DNA of 64,000 nt from Candidatus Saccharimonadota bacterium (GCA_905373835.1 CAJPUN010000004.1:12174-76173), one strand, 5' to 3'; positions 1-8,882 are shown, numbered from the stretch's first letter. The notes: a model not told the origin generated them from the sequence alone. A program made the numbers and translations.

Positions 1-462
1 CGCCAAGTGCCGCTCACCATAGCCTGCCATTTGGAAGTTCTTTAGCTCCTCCGCCACCAGCTCCTCAATCTGGTAGAAACCCTTCTGGCCAAAGCGCTCC
101 AGCGCTGCGGTATATGCCTCGATTTTGTCCATGTCGTCACCCATCGTCTCGGGGTAGGTGGTGATAATATGGCGCAAGCGCGCATATTCCGGCAGGCCAC
201 GCAAGATATATTCGAGTACTGTGATATCGCCGCTGTCGTGGTGCTCTTGGGCCGTTGCCACCACCACACTGCCACGCTTGAAGATAATCGAGCCACTATA
301 GTCATCATCTACCCCTGTTAGCATACCAAACAGTGTCGACTTGCCAACACCGTTGCGCCCCACCAGGCCAACCTTCTCGCCATCATTCACACTAAACTTT
401 ACATCCGTCATCAGCATCTTCGCTCCAAACGACTTCTCAGTAATGGCAATATCGGCAATCAT
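1..462 (-). CDS. ABC-F family ATP-binding cassette protein (3' part outside window)
   Basis: The visible 154 codons are the N-terminal part of a soluble ABC-F ATPase. Proteins of this family bind the ribosome and act in translation or in antibiotic protection. The ATG at 462 opens MIADIAITEKSFGAK. Walker A is GRNGVGKST at residues 35-43, and a Q-loop-like ATAQEHH follows. No membrane segment is seen, which fits ABC-F rather than a transporter. The signature motif, linker and second ATPase domain lie past the left edge, so the subclass cannot be set. No other gene is joined to it in view. Confidence 0.85.
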   Translation of the reverse strand, partial: MIADIAITEKSFGAKMLMTDVKFSVNDGEKVGLVGRNGVGKSTLFGMLTGVDDDYSGSIIFKRGSVVVATAQEHHDSGDITVLEYILRGLPEYARLRHIITTYPETMGDDMDKIEAYTAALERFGQKGFYQIEELVAEELKNFQMAGYGERHLA

Positions 463-675
463 AGGGGATATTATAGCATGGCGAATTATATCCTTTGCGG
501 GCAGGGGAGTGAGTTGAACACTTCGCATTATTATTCTGTTATTTTTACGACATTCTTTCCATACATTTAGCGGTATAATGGTCTGCAGACACGCTAGAAA
601 AGAAACAATAGGAAGGATTGTTAGTTTTGTCATACATGGAAAATTCTCAGAGACACTTAGCAAGCACACGAGGGG

Positions 676-1050
676 GTGTTGACACATATACCCAGAAACC
701 ACTTTATTGCACTTGAGGCAAAGAGCAACCCAGGCCCAACCTCCGAAGATATGCACACCAAGCTCATATCCCAGTTCAACGCACCACACCGCCAGCGCGA
801 TAGACTGCTAGACACGACCAATACCATTCTCGACCAGCAAGGCCCAGAGAACCCTGCCGTAGAGTTTCCTCCTCTCACGATGAGTTATATCAACGAGCAT
901 CTCGACCCACTATGCAATTATGGCTATGACAACGCGAGTTGGCTCTTGCAAGATTGCCGCATTATTATTAAGTCGGGCGGAGGTCTCGCAGATGTCCAGC
1001 AGTATTTTCGCTATCTTGGTATCGATACCGCTCCCAACGACTACGCGTAG
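676..1050 (+). CDS. Hypothetical protein, 124 aa
   Basis: I do not recognise this protein. The frame is open from GTG at 676 (a TTG follows at 679). The composition looks protein-like, ending in a helical stretch around WLLQDCRIIIKSGGGLADVQQYF. There is no signal peptide or membrane segment. The start is uncertain: GAGGGGGT lies directly at the GTG rather than at normal SD distance, and no ATG is in frame nearby. It stands alone between the divergent ABC-F gene and smpB. It may be a real small gene or a chance frame. Confidence 0.4.
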   Translation: MLTHIPRNHFIALEAKSNPGPTSEDMHTKLISQFNAPHRQRDRLLDTTNTILDQQGPENPAVEFPPLTMSYINEHLDPLCNYGYDNASWLLQDCRIIIKSGGGLADVQQYFRYLGIDTAPNDYA

Positions 1051-1162
1051 TATAAACTATTATTCCCTAGAGGGTGCCACTACCCGCTAGATAATAGTCG
1101 TCTCTTGGCTTGCTCGAGCCCAAATCTATCACCTTCGCATCCTCACACGCCACTTCATCTGC

Positions 1163-1168
1163 TACAAT
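1163..1168 (+). promoter_or_regulatory. Extended -10 of smpB
   Basis: TGcTACAAT ends 11 bases before the smpB ATG. A transcript would start about 1175 and carry only a few bases of leader, with no room for a Shine-Dalgarno. No clear -35 was identified. Confidence 0.5.
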
Positions 1169-1179
1169 AGAAGAGACGT

Positions 1180-1656
1180 ATGAGCAAATCCCATTCTACC
1201 AAGCCATCAGTACCAGCTATTGTCAACCGCCGTGCGCGGTTTGATTATGAACTAAGCGACGACATAGTGGTCGGCATAAGCCTGACTGGCCTAGAGGTCC
1301 GCGCCGCCCGTGAGGGCCATGTGCAGCTCAAGGGGGCATATGTGACGATTCGCAACAGCGAGCTGTGGCTCAATAACGCCAGCTTCTCGCTGCGTCACAA
1401 CGAGCAGGGCCAACCAAATGCCCGGACAGTCAGCACCAGCGCACGTAAGCTTCTGGCAAAGCGGCGGCAGATCGAGCAACTCGCCGCCCGCAAGAAGGAC
1501 GGCTACACCATCGTCCCTACCAAACTCCTCACCAGCGGCCGCTATATCAAGCTCGTCATTGCCCTCGGTAAGGGTAAGAAACGCTACGACAAGCGCGAAA
1601 CCATCAAACGCCGCGATGTAGAGCGAGAGCAGCGACGAATACGTAATAGGATATAG
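1180..1656 (+). CDS. smpB: SsrA-binding protein SmpB
   Basis: SmpB binds tmRNA and brings it to stalled ribosomes for trans-translation and tagging of unfinished proteins. The 158-residue length is normal. Family signatures run in order: NRRARFDYEL near the N-terminus, GISLTGLEVRAAREGHVQLKGAYV, ELWLNNASFS, the RKLLAKRRQIEQL helix, YTIVPTKL, and GKGKKRYDKRETIKRRD, followed by a basic tail that in the family becomes ordered on the ribosome. The ATG at 1180 follows an extended -10 by 11 bases. An alpha/beta hydrolase starts 6 bases after the stop, so the two are probably cotranscribed. The tmRNA gene itself is not recognisable in this window. Confidence 0.97.
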   Translation: MSKSHSTKPSVPAIVNRRARFDYELSDDIVVGISLTGLEVRAAREGHVQLKGAYVTIRNSELWLNNASFSLRHNEQGQPNARTVSTSARKLLAKRRQIEQLAARKKDGYTIVPTKLLTSGRYIKLVIALGKGKKRYDKRETIKRRDVEREQRRIRNRI

Positions 1657-1662
1657 AGATAC

Positions 1663-2517
1663 ATGCAACACACGGCAACACTGCGCGGCTCTTTATCTGT
1701 TAGTTATTGGAGCTATCACGAGAGCGCAAAGCAGACAATGGTTCTCATCCATGGATTCACGGGCAGCCATGAAGGGTTCCAATATCTCGAACCACTCCTG
1801 CCTGATATTCATCTTATTATACCAGATTTACCGGGCTTTGGCATTAGCGACCTGCCAAACCAATCTAACTGGTCGATTGATGGCATTGCCGCGCTGACAA
1901 ACCAGCTCGTCGCCTCACTCAACCTTACTGAGCCTCCTATCTTGTTGGGACATTCTATGGGTGGGCTAGTAGCGAGCAGTATGATTCACCAACAACCAAC
2001 ACTCTACGCATCGCAGGTTATTCTTATAAGCCCCATACCAACTGCCATCCATGGCGTAACAGACAAACGCCAAGTCGGACGGCGGCTTGGTGACGCTCAA
2101 TACACAATTGGTGCAAAAGCTGGCAAAATAGGCGACTCCTTTGTACGAAGTAAACTTATTTCGAGAATACTCACCTTTGGCCTTCTCAAAACAGCCGATA
2201 GAGACCAGCGTCATGCAATATATCAACATCACTTGCGCAATCTTGATTTTATCTCTAATATCGAATTCTATAAAATACTTTTTCGAGATTTTAACAAACG
2301 CGGTGCTATTGACTATGCCGATGCACTGCGCCAAAAACGCGTACTTCTTGTTGCAGGCAACCAGGATAGCGTCACACCACTTACACACATAAAGAATCTA
2401 TCTCAGGCTATATCACCAGAGAGATTCTTGGTTATTTCTAATGTTGGTCATCTTATCCACTATGAAAAGGCTCCTCAAGCGGCAATGGCTATAAAAAGCT
2501 TTCTGACTCTAGATTAA
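1663..2517 (+). CDS. Alpha/beta-fold hydrolase
   Basis: A 284-residue cytosolic hydrolase of the alpha/beta superfamily, substrate unknown. The oxyanion-loop motif HGFTG starts at residue 30. The nucleophile elbow GHSMGG gives Ser98, with likely Asp235 in AGNQDSVTP and His263 in NVGHLIHYEKAP completing the triad. PGFGISDLP after strand 4 is typical of esterase/lipase/C-C hydrolase members. It follows smpB by 6 bases, so it is probably translated from the same message. There is no signal peptide. Base composition shifts toward AT in the second half, resembling the glycosyltransferase genes that follow. Confidence 0.85.
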   Translation: MQHTATLRGSLSVSYWSYHESAKQTMVLIHGFTGSHEGFQYLEPLLPDIHLIIPDLPGFGISDLPNQSNWSIDGIAALTNQLVASLNLTEPPILLGHSMGGLVASSMIHQQPTLYASQVILISPIPTAIHGVTDKRQVGRRLGDAQYTIGAKAGKIGDSFVRSKLISRILTFGLLKTADRDQRHAIYQHHLRNLDFISNIEFYKILFRDFNKRGAIDYADALRQKRVLLVAGNQDSVTPLTHIKNLSQAISPERFLVISNVGHLIHYEKAPQAAMAIKSFLTLD

Positions 2518-2558
2518 ACCTTTATCTACGCTATTTTACTAGTGTAGACGGTTGGACT

Positions 2559-3761
2559 CTATTTAGTAGAGCGCATAGCTATCTCTTTCTTTTTTCTGGC
2601 GATAGTCGTTTCATATAACTGGATGAATTTTTTGATGACTCGATCAAGATCATGCATCTGAGCAATCCGTCTACTCTCCTTACCGTACACCTCCAAAAGG
2701 TTTTTATCACTTAGAACACGCACTATAGCTCTCGCAGCGCCTTGATAGTCGTCCAATGCAAATAGCTCGCCGTTCTTACCGTGGTGACACAGCTCACCAA
2801 GTGCACCGGCATCCACTGCAACAAGTGGTTTACCACTCGCCATTGCTTCGAGAGCTGCAATACATTGCAACTCTACGGGGGACGCAACGACAAATAGAGC
2901 CCCCACCCGATGTAAAGCTTTCTTGTTTTCATCAGATACTCTACCAGTAAATGTAACATGATCAGCTACACCAATATTCTGTGCAATCTGCTTTTCATGT
3001 TCTAAGTCAACACCACTCCCAACAATTAACATATGAACTTCACGCTCTTTCAACACTTCACGAAGCGCATACAGTAGTACCCATACGTGTTTCTCGGCAT
3101 CAAGCCTTCCTATATATGTAATAATTGGCTTATTTGTCGGCAAATTATACGTATGATATAGTGATTTACTCACACTGCCGGGCCTGTAAGCTTTTAGATC
3201 TATGCCATTTGAGATGACTTCTATTGGTACAGTCACCTTTGACGTAAAACGTGATAAACTGTCTATTCCAGACTGCGTTGGAGAAGTTACAATATCAGAC
3301 TTGCTATGGTAGCGCCTCCCAATGTCTGCTAGCATATAGTTTATTGGGCGCGAAAATGCTGATAAGTTTTTGAGGTTATCCATAAGATTCTCAGGCATTG
3401 CGTGGCTTGTTGATACAATTGGTATACCGTAACGGCGACCAATCATTGTCGTTGCTTGCCCAATACCCAAGACCATTTGGCTATGAATAATGTCTGGACG
3501 AAATTCTTTAATAATATTGCGCACCTCAAGCTGTGGCGCTATGCATATGCGTATATTTTGATAAAAGGGAAATACCACACTGCGCACACGATGCACTGTA
3601 ACACCACCACTTTGCTCACTATACTGCTTACCAGTTTGGCTTGGTGCAATAACAATAACTTCGTGTCCAGCAGCACTTAACCCATGGGCTAGGTTATAAG
3701 AAAACGTTGCCACCCCATTGATGACAGGTGGATATAAGTCGGACGCAATTAGGACTTTCAT
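2559..3761 (-). CDS. Glycosyltransferase family 4
   Basis: A 400-residue GT-B fold, GT4-type retaining glycosyltransferase, probably adding sugars to a lipid or cell-surface glycan at the inner membrane face. The N-terminal acceptor domain opens MKVLIASDLYPPVINGVATFSYNL. The nucleotide-sugar domain has ITYIGRLDAEKHVWVLL and the E-x7-E motif ELQCIAALE, then GKPLVAVDAGALGE. TATAAT at 3770-3775 (minus strand) lies 8 bases before the ATG, so the transcript is nearly leaderless. It is a close paralogue of the GT4 gene at 6300-7478 (shared VASP-ELQCIAALEA region). Acceptor and donor cannot be told from sequence. Confidence 0.9.
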   Translation of the reverse strand: MKVLIASDLYPPVINGVATFSYNLAHGLSAAGHEVIVIAPSQTGKQYSEQSGGVTVHRVRSVVFPFYQNIRICIAPQLEVRNIIKEFRPDIIHSQMVLGIGQATTMIGRRYGIPIVSTSHAMPENLMDNLKNLSAFSRPINYMLADIGRRYHSKSDIVTSPTQSGIDSLSRFTSKVTVPIEVISNGIDLKAYRPGSVSKSLYHTYNLPTNKPIITYIGRLDAEKHVWVLLYALREVLKEREVHMLIVGSGVDLEHEKQIAQNIGVADHVTFTGRVSDENKKALHRVGALFVVASPVELQCIAALEAMASGKPLVAVDAGALGELCHHGKNGELFALDDYQGAARAIVRVLSDKNLLEVYGKESRRIAQMHDLDRVIKKFIQLYETTIARKKKEIAMRSTK

Positions 3762-3842
3762 CTATTATTATTATACCATGCACTGTACATAATGTGCTTA
3801 GAATATAGTGATATTATTTTTTATGCTAAAATAGACAGTATT

Positions 3843-4598
3843 ATGAAAAGCAAGAGCATGATAAATAGCACGGACCCTATCAGTGTTATTATTCCTGTAT
3901 ACAATGAAAATAAAATTATAAAAGAGTGTTTGAATGCACTATTGCCACAGCTCCTAGAGAATGATGAGATTATCATCGTCGACAACAATTCTACCGATAA
4001 TACTGTCTCAATCATTCAGGAGCTGAATCATCCTCAAATTCATATTATTACTGAGCTCAGACAAGGCATTACCTATGCTAGAGCAGCCGGTTTCGATATT
4101 GCAAAAAACCCTATTATTGCGCGGATAGACGCTGACACAGTCGTCAGCAATCATTGGCTTTCAGTGATTCGTCGAGAACTATCAGTACCTTCATCAACCG
4201 ATGCACTTTGTGGTGCGGTTGCTATTCGCGAATTATCACCCCATAATCGATTTTGGTTTTGTTGGTATTTTCGTCTATTTCGTTTTTGGCATCAACATAG
4301 CTTAAAGCTTAAGCCAGTTATGTACGGACATAACTCGGCACTAAAAAGAGAACTCTGGCAAAAAGTTCGCGATCAAATCAGTCTTGGTGACAATAATATC
4401 AGTGAAGATCTTGATGTTACATTTGCCTGCATGACTAATGGAGCAACAATACATTACAGCTCAAAGCTATTGGTTAAATGTCGCGTTTTAAGAACAACTA
4501 TTTCACTCAAAAAGTTGCGACAATACTACACTACTGATAATTACACTCTCAACAAGTATCACATCGGCAATAAAAGACGCTGGAGGAAACAAACCTAA
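3843..4598 (+). CDS. Glycosyltransferase family 2
   Basis: A GT-A fold, GT2-type glycosyltransferase of about 251 residues. The domain starts ISVIIPVYNENKIIKECL. VDNNSTDNT is the nucleotide-binding loop, and ARIDADTVVSNHW holds the DxD metal-binding motif. ISEDLDVTFACM is the usual (E/D)D region before the acceptor site, and the basic C-terminus suggests membrane association without a TM segment. I chose the ATG at 3843 because an extended -10, TGcTAAAAT (3825-3832), ends 10 bases before it; in-frame ATGs at 3792 and 3858 are alternatives. It is convergent with the GT4 gene downstream and shares a terminator with it. Confidence 0.85.
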   Translation: MKSKSMINSTDPISVIIPVYNENKIIKECLNALLPQLLENDEIIIVDNNSTDNTVSIIQELNHPQIHIITELRQGITYARAAGFDIAKNPIIARIDADTVVSNHWLSVIRRELSVPSSTDALCGAVAIRELSPHNRFWFCWYFRLFRFWHQHSLKLKPVMYGHNSALKRELWQKVRDQISLGDNNISEDLDVTFACMTNGATIHYSSKLLVKCRVLRTTISLKKLRQYYTTDNYTLNKYHIGNKRRWRKQT

Positions 4599-4621
4599 AA
4601 GCCTAAGCCTCAAAGGCTTTT
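4597..4621. terminator. Bidirectional terminator between GT2 and GT4 genes
   Basis: AAAAGCCT (4597-4604) pairs with AGGCTTTT (4614-4621) around a 9-base loop, with A and T tracts on both sides. It lies between two convergent genes and overlaps the GT2 stop codon. Confidence 0.7.
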
Positions 4622-4628
4622 ACTATAC

Positions 4629-5882
4629 TTACTCTTCTAAATTACTGGCAATGAGCGACTCATACAGCACTACAACTTTCTTTGCCATCGTCACAGAGTC
4701 GAACTGGCGCGCTACCTTCAGCGAGCCACGAGACAATTGCTCGAGCTTATCGGGGTGAGCAAAGAGATCATTAAAGACCTTGGCAAAGTCTTCACCCTCA
4801 ATCCCATCGGTCAAAATTGCATTTTTCTTGGTCAAGCCCTCGGTCATACGTTCGTCGCAGTAGACAATCGGCAAGCCACTTGATGCCGCCTCGAGGAAGG
4901 TCATTGGCTGGTTGTCAAAGTGGTACGATGCCAGTGAGAAAACATCGGCTTGCTTGAGCAGCGCGGCCACCGCCTCGCTTGGCTGCATCCCGGTAAAGAT
5001 CACCCGCTCTGCCACGCCAAGCCGCTCGGCACAGGCGCGCAGCTCTGCCTCGTACGGGCCACCGCCGACTAGCACGAGCTTGACGTTCTCATCTGGAATA
5101 TGCGGTAGAGCTTCGACAAGTGCCTGCTGGCGCTTCTCAGGACTCAGACGCGCCACCGAGATAATAAATTTATCGTTCGGGCCTTTCGTGATAGGCGAAT
5201 CTGCCGCCGAAGCGTCGTGATAGCGCTGAGTGTCAATACCATTTGGGAAGACGTGGCATGGCGTCGTGAGGCCACCGTCCTCCACCAGTATCTTGGCTAG
5301 GTGCTGCGACGGCGAGATGCAAGCATCACACTGGTTGGCAAATGCCGCAGTAAGACGCCACCCCTGACGAGACAGCATATCGCGGATCGCGCTCTTGCCC
5401 ATACCATGGAGCTGCTCGCGTGAGGTAATTGGCAAGATCGGCTTCGTCCGAAAAACAACAGGGAAGGCGACCGAGAGTGCAATCACCCCAGCCGTTACCA
5501 TAAACGGATAGTCGTCGATCAGCTCGCTATAGAGCGTGTGGATCGTCGTGACATGGGGGATGCGCTGCCGCCTAGCCACACTGTGGGCCAGCACACCCAT
5601 ATAGAATTGCATTTGGCTGTGGACGATGTCGAACTGGTAGTCGTCCAACTTCTTGGCCAGACCAGGGTAGATGACAGCCGTCTCGCGCTTATCAAAGACG
5701 TAGTTCTTCGATGATGGCAGGCGAATGACGTGATCGTCGTGATCGTCATAGCCTTCGCACTTTGGCGCAACAATGTACACCTCATGGCCCAGCGCCTCAA
5801 GCGCCTGCCTCAAATTAACCGTGGACGTCGCCACGCCATGGACTGATGGCAAATAGTCATCAATAAAGATTCCGATTTTCAT
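4629..5882 (-). CDS. Glycosyltransferase family 4
   Basis: A 417-residue GT4 enzyme. The N-terminal domain starts MKIGIFIDDYLPSVHGVATSTVNLRQALEALGHEV. The C-terminal Rossmann half has ISVARLSPEKRQQALVEALP, and DNQPMTFLE is a D-x7-E form of the usual E-x7-E motif. It resembles 1,2-diacylglycerol 3-glucosyltransferases and related lipid glycosyltransferases of Gram-positive bacteria, so a role in membrane glycolipid or lipoteichoic-type polymer synthesis is plausible but not shown. A TATAAT lies about 11 bases before the ATG. Its base composition is closer to the housekeeping genes than that of the flanking GT genes. Confidence 0.88.
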   Translation of the reverse strand: MKIGIFIDDYLPSVHGVATSTVNLRQALEALGHEVYIVAPKCEGYDDHDDHVIRLPSSKNYVFDKRETAVIYPGLAKKLDDYQFDIVHSQMQFYMGVLAHSVARRQRIPHVTTIHTLYSELIDDYPFMVTAGVIALSVAFPVVFRTKPILPITSREQLHGMGKSAIRDMLSRQGWRLTAAFANQCDACISPSQHLAKILVEDGGLTTPCHVFPNGIDTQRYHDASAADSPITKGPNDKFIISVARLSPEKRQQALVEALPHIPDENVKLVLVGGGPYEAELRACAERLGVAERVIFTGMQPSEAVAALLKQADVFSLASYHFDNQPMTFLEAASSGLPIVYCDERMTEGLTKKNAILTDGIEGEDFAKVFNDLFAHPDKLEQLSRGSLKVARQFDSVTMAKKVVVLYESLIASNLEE

Positions 5883-6299
5883 AGCTACAGTTTATTATAC
5901 CGCAAAAAAAGTGACTAGCAAATAATAATTCTCTATCCTCACACCCCCACTTCATATTATGAACATAAAAATATATTTGGTGTACTGCCTTTATGATAGC
6001 AGGTTTTAATGCAATCATTATAGTTCTATAGAGGCGCTAGATATTTACAACTTTCATAAACCAGAAACCATTATCGTTGCTGAAAGTAGGTTGAGAAATG
6101 AAAAATCACGTAACACGTCGAACTCAATACATGGTACTCTATAGAAAAAATCTTTCAAGCAGATATTTTTCCGATCTATACAAATCGAGCCAATACAGAA
6201 AATATATCATACACAAGTCAAAATGCTTCGCTAATTTTAGTTGTATGCAATATTTCATGAAGCCCTCTGCAAAGCTGCCTATATATTAGAGATAATTCA
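5883..6299. other. AT-rich intergenic region, no supported gene
   Basis: This stretch between two GT4 genes is AT-rich. A 63-codon frame (6098-6289, +) exists but has no promoter or SD support and no recognisable motif. Short GT2-like phrases can be read in broken frames near 6000-6110, so a decayed glycosyltransferase remnant is possible; I cannot establish it. Confidence 0.3.
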
Positions 6300-7478
6300 C
6301 TATTCTCTATCACGAATTAATCTCTGGTATGCTGTACGATATTGACTAATAGTATAATCATGAGAATGATGCTCTATAACCCATTGTCGGGCATGTTGAC
6401 CTATTTTACGACGCAAGTTTTGATCTTGCAGGAGAGTCTCTAGTTTGTCTGCAAGATCGTTTGTATCGGGATAATGAAAGCTAAGACCATTCTTTCCATT
6501 GTCCAATAACTCAGGTAGAGCTACTTGGTCTGCAACCACTACTGGTGTTTCACATAATAAAGCTTCAAGCGCAGCTATACATTGCAACTCTGCAGGGCTT
6601 GCCATGACAAATACATCAGCTCGCCACAACAAAGCACGCTTTTCGTCATCAGTCACATACCCGGTAAAAATACAAGTGCTACCTAGATCAGAAGCTTGCC
6701 GCCTCAACGGCTCCATGTTGATTCCTTTTCCCACAATAACGAGTTGTACGTCATGTCGGTTAAGTTGTTTCATTGCATCTATTAATAAATCAACTCGTTT
6801 TTCGCCATCAAGTCTTCCTACATAGACAATCGTTAGTTTTCGGTCATCCAAGTTGAATCGTTTCAGAGTTGCTTCTTTATAATGTCGTTCTGGAGGATAA
6901 AGGCTTACGTCGATGCCATTTGATATTGCTAAAGTAGGTACTGTAATACCCACCACATGGTCGAGAGCTGCTCGCGTTGGTGCTGTTACTAAGTCTGTTC
7001 TGTTAAGATACTTTACTGTGTACTGTTCAGCTTTCTGACCAACCCACCGAGCAAAGCGCTTCCATCTCATATTCATCACAAGATTTAATGCAATAGCATG
7101 ACCAGTGGCAATGACCGGGATATGATATTTGTGAGCTTGACGTAATACAGCCGTATGAAGCCAAGTTGATGGAATAAGCATATGAACAATATCTGGACGG
7201 TATTGATGAAAATAACGTTTTACTGCGTAAGCAGGTAATATTGTCATTCGATTGTTTTCTCTATTAACAAATGATTTTATAGCAGGTAATCGAACTACAG
7301 TAGCACCATTTATTTGGTCAACCTCCCGGTAACTACCATAGAGAAATCCTTTTGGCGACCCTGTTATAACCGTTACTTCATCTCCGTGCGCTATAAGTCC
7401 AGATATAAGTGTGTCAACAGCCGCCTGGACACCACCAACACCTGGGCGATATACTTCTGTTACAATAAGAACTTTCAT
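6300..7478 (-). CDS. Glycosyltransferase family 4
   Basis: A 392-residue GT4 enzyme, paralogue of the gene at 2559-3761. It opens MKVLIVTEVYRPGVGGVQAAVDTLISGL and has IVYVGRLDGEKRVDLLIDAM and the E-x7-E motif ELQCIAALE. I start it at the ATG at 7478 because the GT-B first strand begins there and a TACAAT lies only 3 bases upstream, which would make the message leaderless. A longer in-frame start at 7526 would add a non-homologous N-terminus. Low GC and rare-codon look compared with xth next door suggest that the glycosyltransferase block was acquired or is under relaxed composition pressure. Confidence 0.87.
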   Translation of the reverse strand: MKVLIVTEVYRPGVGGVQAAVDTLISGLIAHGDEVTVITGSPKGFLYGSYREVDQINGATVVRLPAIKSFVNRENNRMTILPAYAVKRYFHQYRPDIVHMLIPSTWLHTAVLRQAHKYHIPVIATGHAIALNLVMNMRWKRFARWVGQKAEQYTVKYLNRTDLVTAPTRAALDHVVGITVPTLAISNGIDVSLYPPERHYKEATLKRFNLDDRKLTIVYVGRLDGEKRVDLLIDAMKQLNRHDVQLVIVGKGINMEPLRRQASDLGSTCIFTGYVTDDEKRALLWRADVFVMASPAELQCIAALEALLCETPVVVADQVALPELLDNGKNGLSFHYPDTNDLADKLETLLQDQNLRRKIGQHARQWVIEHHSHDYTISQYRTAYQRLIRDRE

Positions 7479-7616
7479 ACCATTGTAGATTAACACACAA
7501 CACAATAATTTTCCATAAGTAAGCAAGCCGTTCTGCCATATATAAAATATTTACATTATACGTATGTGGCTGCTTTGTCAAACACTTAACTATCGATGTG
7601 TGGAACAGTATCATGC

Positions 7617-7622
7617 TATACT
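7617..7622 (+). promoter_or_regulatory. Extended -10 of xth (leaderless)
   Basis: TGcTATACT ends 6 bases before the xth ATG at 7629, so transcription should begin at or next to the start codon. This is one of the clearest cases of the leaderless layout seen across the window. Confidence 0.55.
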
Positions 7623-7628
7623 ACCCCT

Positions 7629-8456
7629 ATGACTAGCTTATACTCGTGGAACGTCAACGGTATTCGTGCGGTGATAAACAAGGGCGAATTTGCCCGCTTT
7701 ATGGCGGCGCATAACCCCGATATCCTGTGCCTGCAAGAGACGAAAGCGCAGCGCCAGCAGGTGGAGCTGGACCTGCCGGGCTACCACGAGCACTTTTATA
7801 GTGCGGCCAAGAAGGGCTATAGCGGCACGGCGATTTTTAGCAAAACCGCACCGCTGCAGTGGCGCGATGGCCTGCCGGCTGAGTTGGTAGAGCAGTTCCA
7901 GCTGGCGGCCGATAGCTACGGCAGCCCGAATGATGAAGGCCGCGTCATCACAGCGGAGTTTGCTAGCTTTTGGCTCGTGACGTGCTACACACCCAATAGC
8001 AAGGGCGACCTGAGTCGACTTACCCTGCGCGCCAAGGCCTGGGACCCGTGCATGCTGATGTACCTACAGGGGCTGGAGGCCGGCCAGTACGGCTTGGCTA
8101 AGCCCGTACTCTACTGCGGCGATATGAACGTCGCCCACCAGCCAATAGACCTTGCCAACCCACGCGCCAACCGGGGTAAACACGGCTTTACGGACGAAGA
8201 ACGCGCTGGCTTTCAGCACTACCTAGACGCCGGCTTTGTGGACACCTTCCGCGCCGCCCACCCCGGCCAAACCGATGCCTACACCTGGTGGACACACTGG
8301 GCCAACGCTCGCGCCCGCAACGTAGGCTGGCGGATCGACTACTGGCTGGCATCACGCGCAATCGCCCCGCACATCACCAGCGCCCACATCCACGCTAGCC
8401 AAATGGGCAGCGACCACTGCCCGGTGAGTATTACGCTGGATGGGGCGGTAGTGTAG
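7629..8456 (+). CDS. xth: Exodeoxyribonuclease III family
   Basis: A 275-residue DNA repair nuclease of the ExoIII/APE1 family, which cuts 5' of abasic sites and has 3'-exonuclease and 3'-phosphatase activity. Motifs in order: YSWNVNGIRAV (metal-ligand Asn), LCLQETKA (catalytic Glu), GYSGTAIFSK, CGDMNVAHQPIDL (catalytic Asp and Asn), WRIDYWL, and GSDHCPV with the catalytic Asp-His pair. Length fits the family. The ATG at 7629 follows the -10 by 6 bases; an upstream in-frame ATG at 7596 lies before the promoter. A structured ncRNA locus follows. Confidence 0.95.
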   Translation: MTSLYSWNVNGIRAVINKGEFARFMAAHNPDILCLQETKAQRQQVELDLPGYHEHFYSAAKKGYSGTAIFSKTAPLQWRDGLPAELVEQFQLAADSYGSPNDEGRVITAEFASFWLVTCYTPNSKGDLSRLTLRAKAWDPCMLMYLQGLEAGQYGLAKPVLYCGDMNVAHQPIDLANPRANRGKHGFTDEERAGFQHYLDAGFVDTFRAAHPGQTDAYTWWTHWANARARNVGWRIDYWLASRAIAPHITSAHIHASQMGSDHCPVSITLDGAVV

Positions 8457-8498
8457 GCTAAGATACGGCAAAGAGCACGATAAGCGCACAACAGAGCC

Positions 8499-8527
8499 TT
8501 GACGCACCCCTCATATATTGATATATA
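8499..8527 (+). promoter_or_regulatory. Promoter module copy 1
   Basis: TTGACG (8499-8504), a 17-base spacer and TATATA (8522-8527), embedded in the repeated string TTGATATATATATTAGCTT. Copies 2 and 3 at 35879-35907 and 63957-63985 have the same spacing. This copy sits directly upstream of a terminated structured transcript; the predicted start is about 8534. Confidence 0.65.
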
Positions 8528-8533
8528 TATTAG

Positions 8534-8738
8534 CTTCTCGCAATCCAGCGAGAGGTGAACCGAGAAGGGAAGGGGGGTGACCTTCTATGCTGGATGGGTA
8601 GAAACCAGCAGAGGGTGCGCAGGCACACGTTTGCGCACCCTCTGCGCCCCAACCTCCCATCTCCTTCTTGCCCAACCTAGTCGTCAGCACTTACTCTTAC
8701 TAGAGTATGGAGAGCTCCTAGGTTGGGCTTTTCTTTTT
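8534..8738 (+). ncRNA. Candidate structured non-coding RNA, about 205 nt
   Basis: A run of hairpins follows promoter module copy 1 with no good reading frame. TCTCGC/GCGAGA pairs at 8536-8553; an alternative pairing CTTCTCG (8534-8540) with CGAGAAG (8561-8567) excludes it. TGCTGG/CCAGCA pairs at 8588-8610. A perfect 14-bp stem joins 8608-8621 with 8632-8645 around a 10-base loop. The last stem, GCCCAACCTAG (8670-8680) with CTAGGTTGGGC (8718-8728), holds a small ACTCT-TACT-AGAGT hairpin and is followed by TTTTCTTTTT, an intrinsic terminator. I found none of the conserved words of RNase P, tmRNA or SRP RNA. Size would suit 6S RNA, but the ends do not pair with each other. Confidence 0.55.
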
Positions 8739-8870
8739 CGCGTTTTTTCACTCACCACAGGCTGTGCTCCTCATCCGCCCCAGTTATAGGCCGCTCAATC
8801 CATTCCACTGCTCAGCAGCAAGGGAGATGCTACCGGGCAGAGATACATAGCACACACTCTCACTTCGCGG

Positions 8871-8876
8871 TATAAT
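8871..8876 (+). promoter_or_regulatory. -10 before a micro-ORF upstream of the NnrD-like gene
   Basis: TATAAT ends 6 bases before an ATG at 8883 that opens a 19-codon frame. The expected transcript would begin at that ATG. Confidence 0.5.
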
Positions 8877-8882
8877 AGCTCT

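Noticed and set aside
8534..8738. Assignment as tmRNA, RNase P or SRP RNA
   Set aside because: None of the conserved words that I know for those RNAs is present, there is no tag-peptide frame, and the ends do not form the expected closing stem.
8577..8789. 70-codon frame in the ncRNA locus
   Set aside because: It spans perfect hairpins and an intrinsic terminator and has no SD; the RNA explanation is better.
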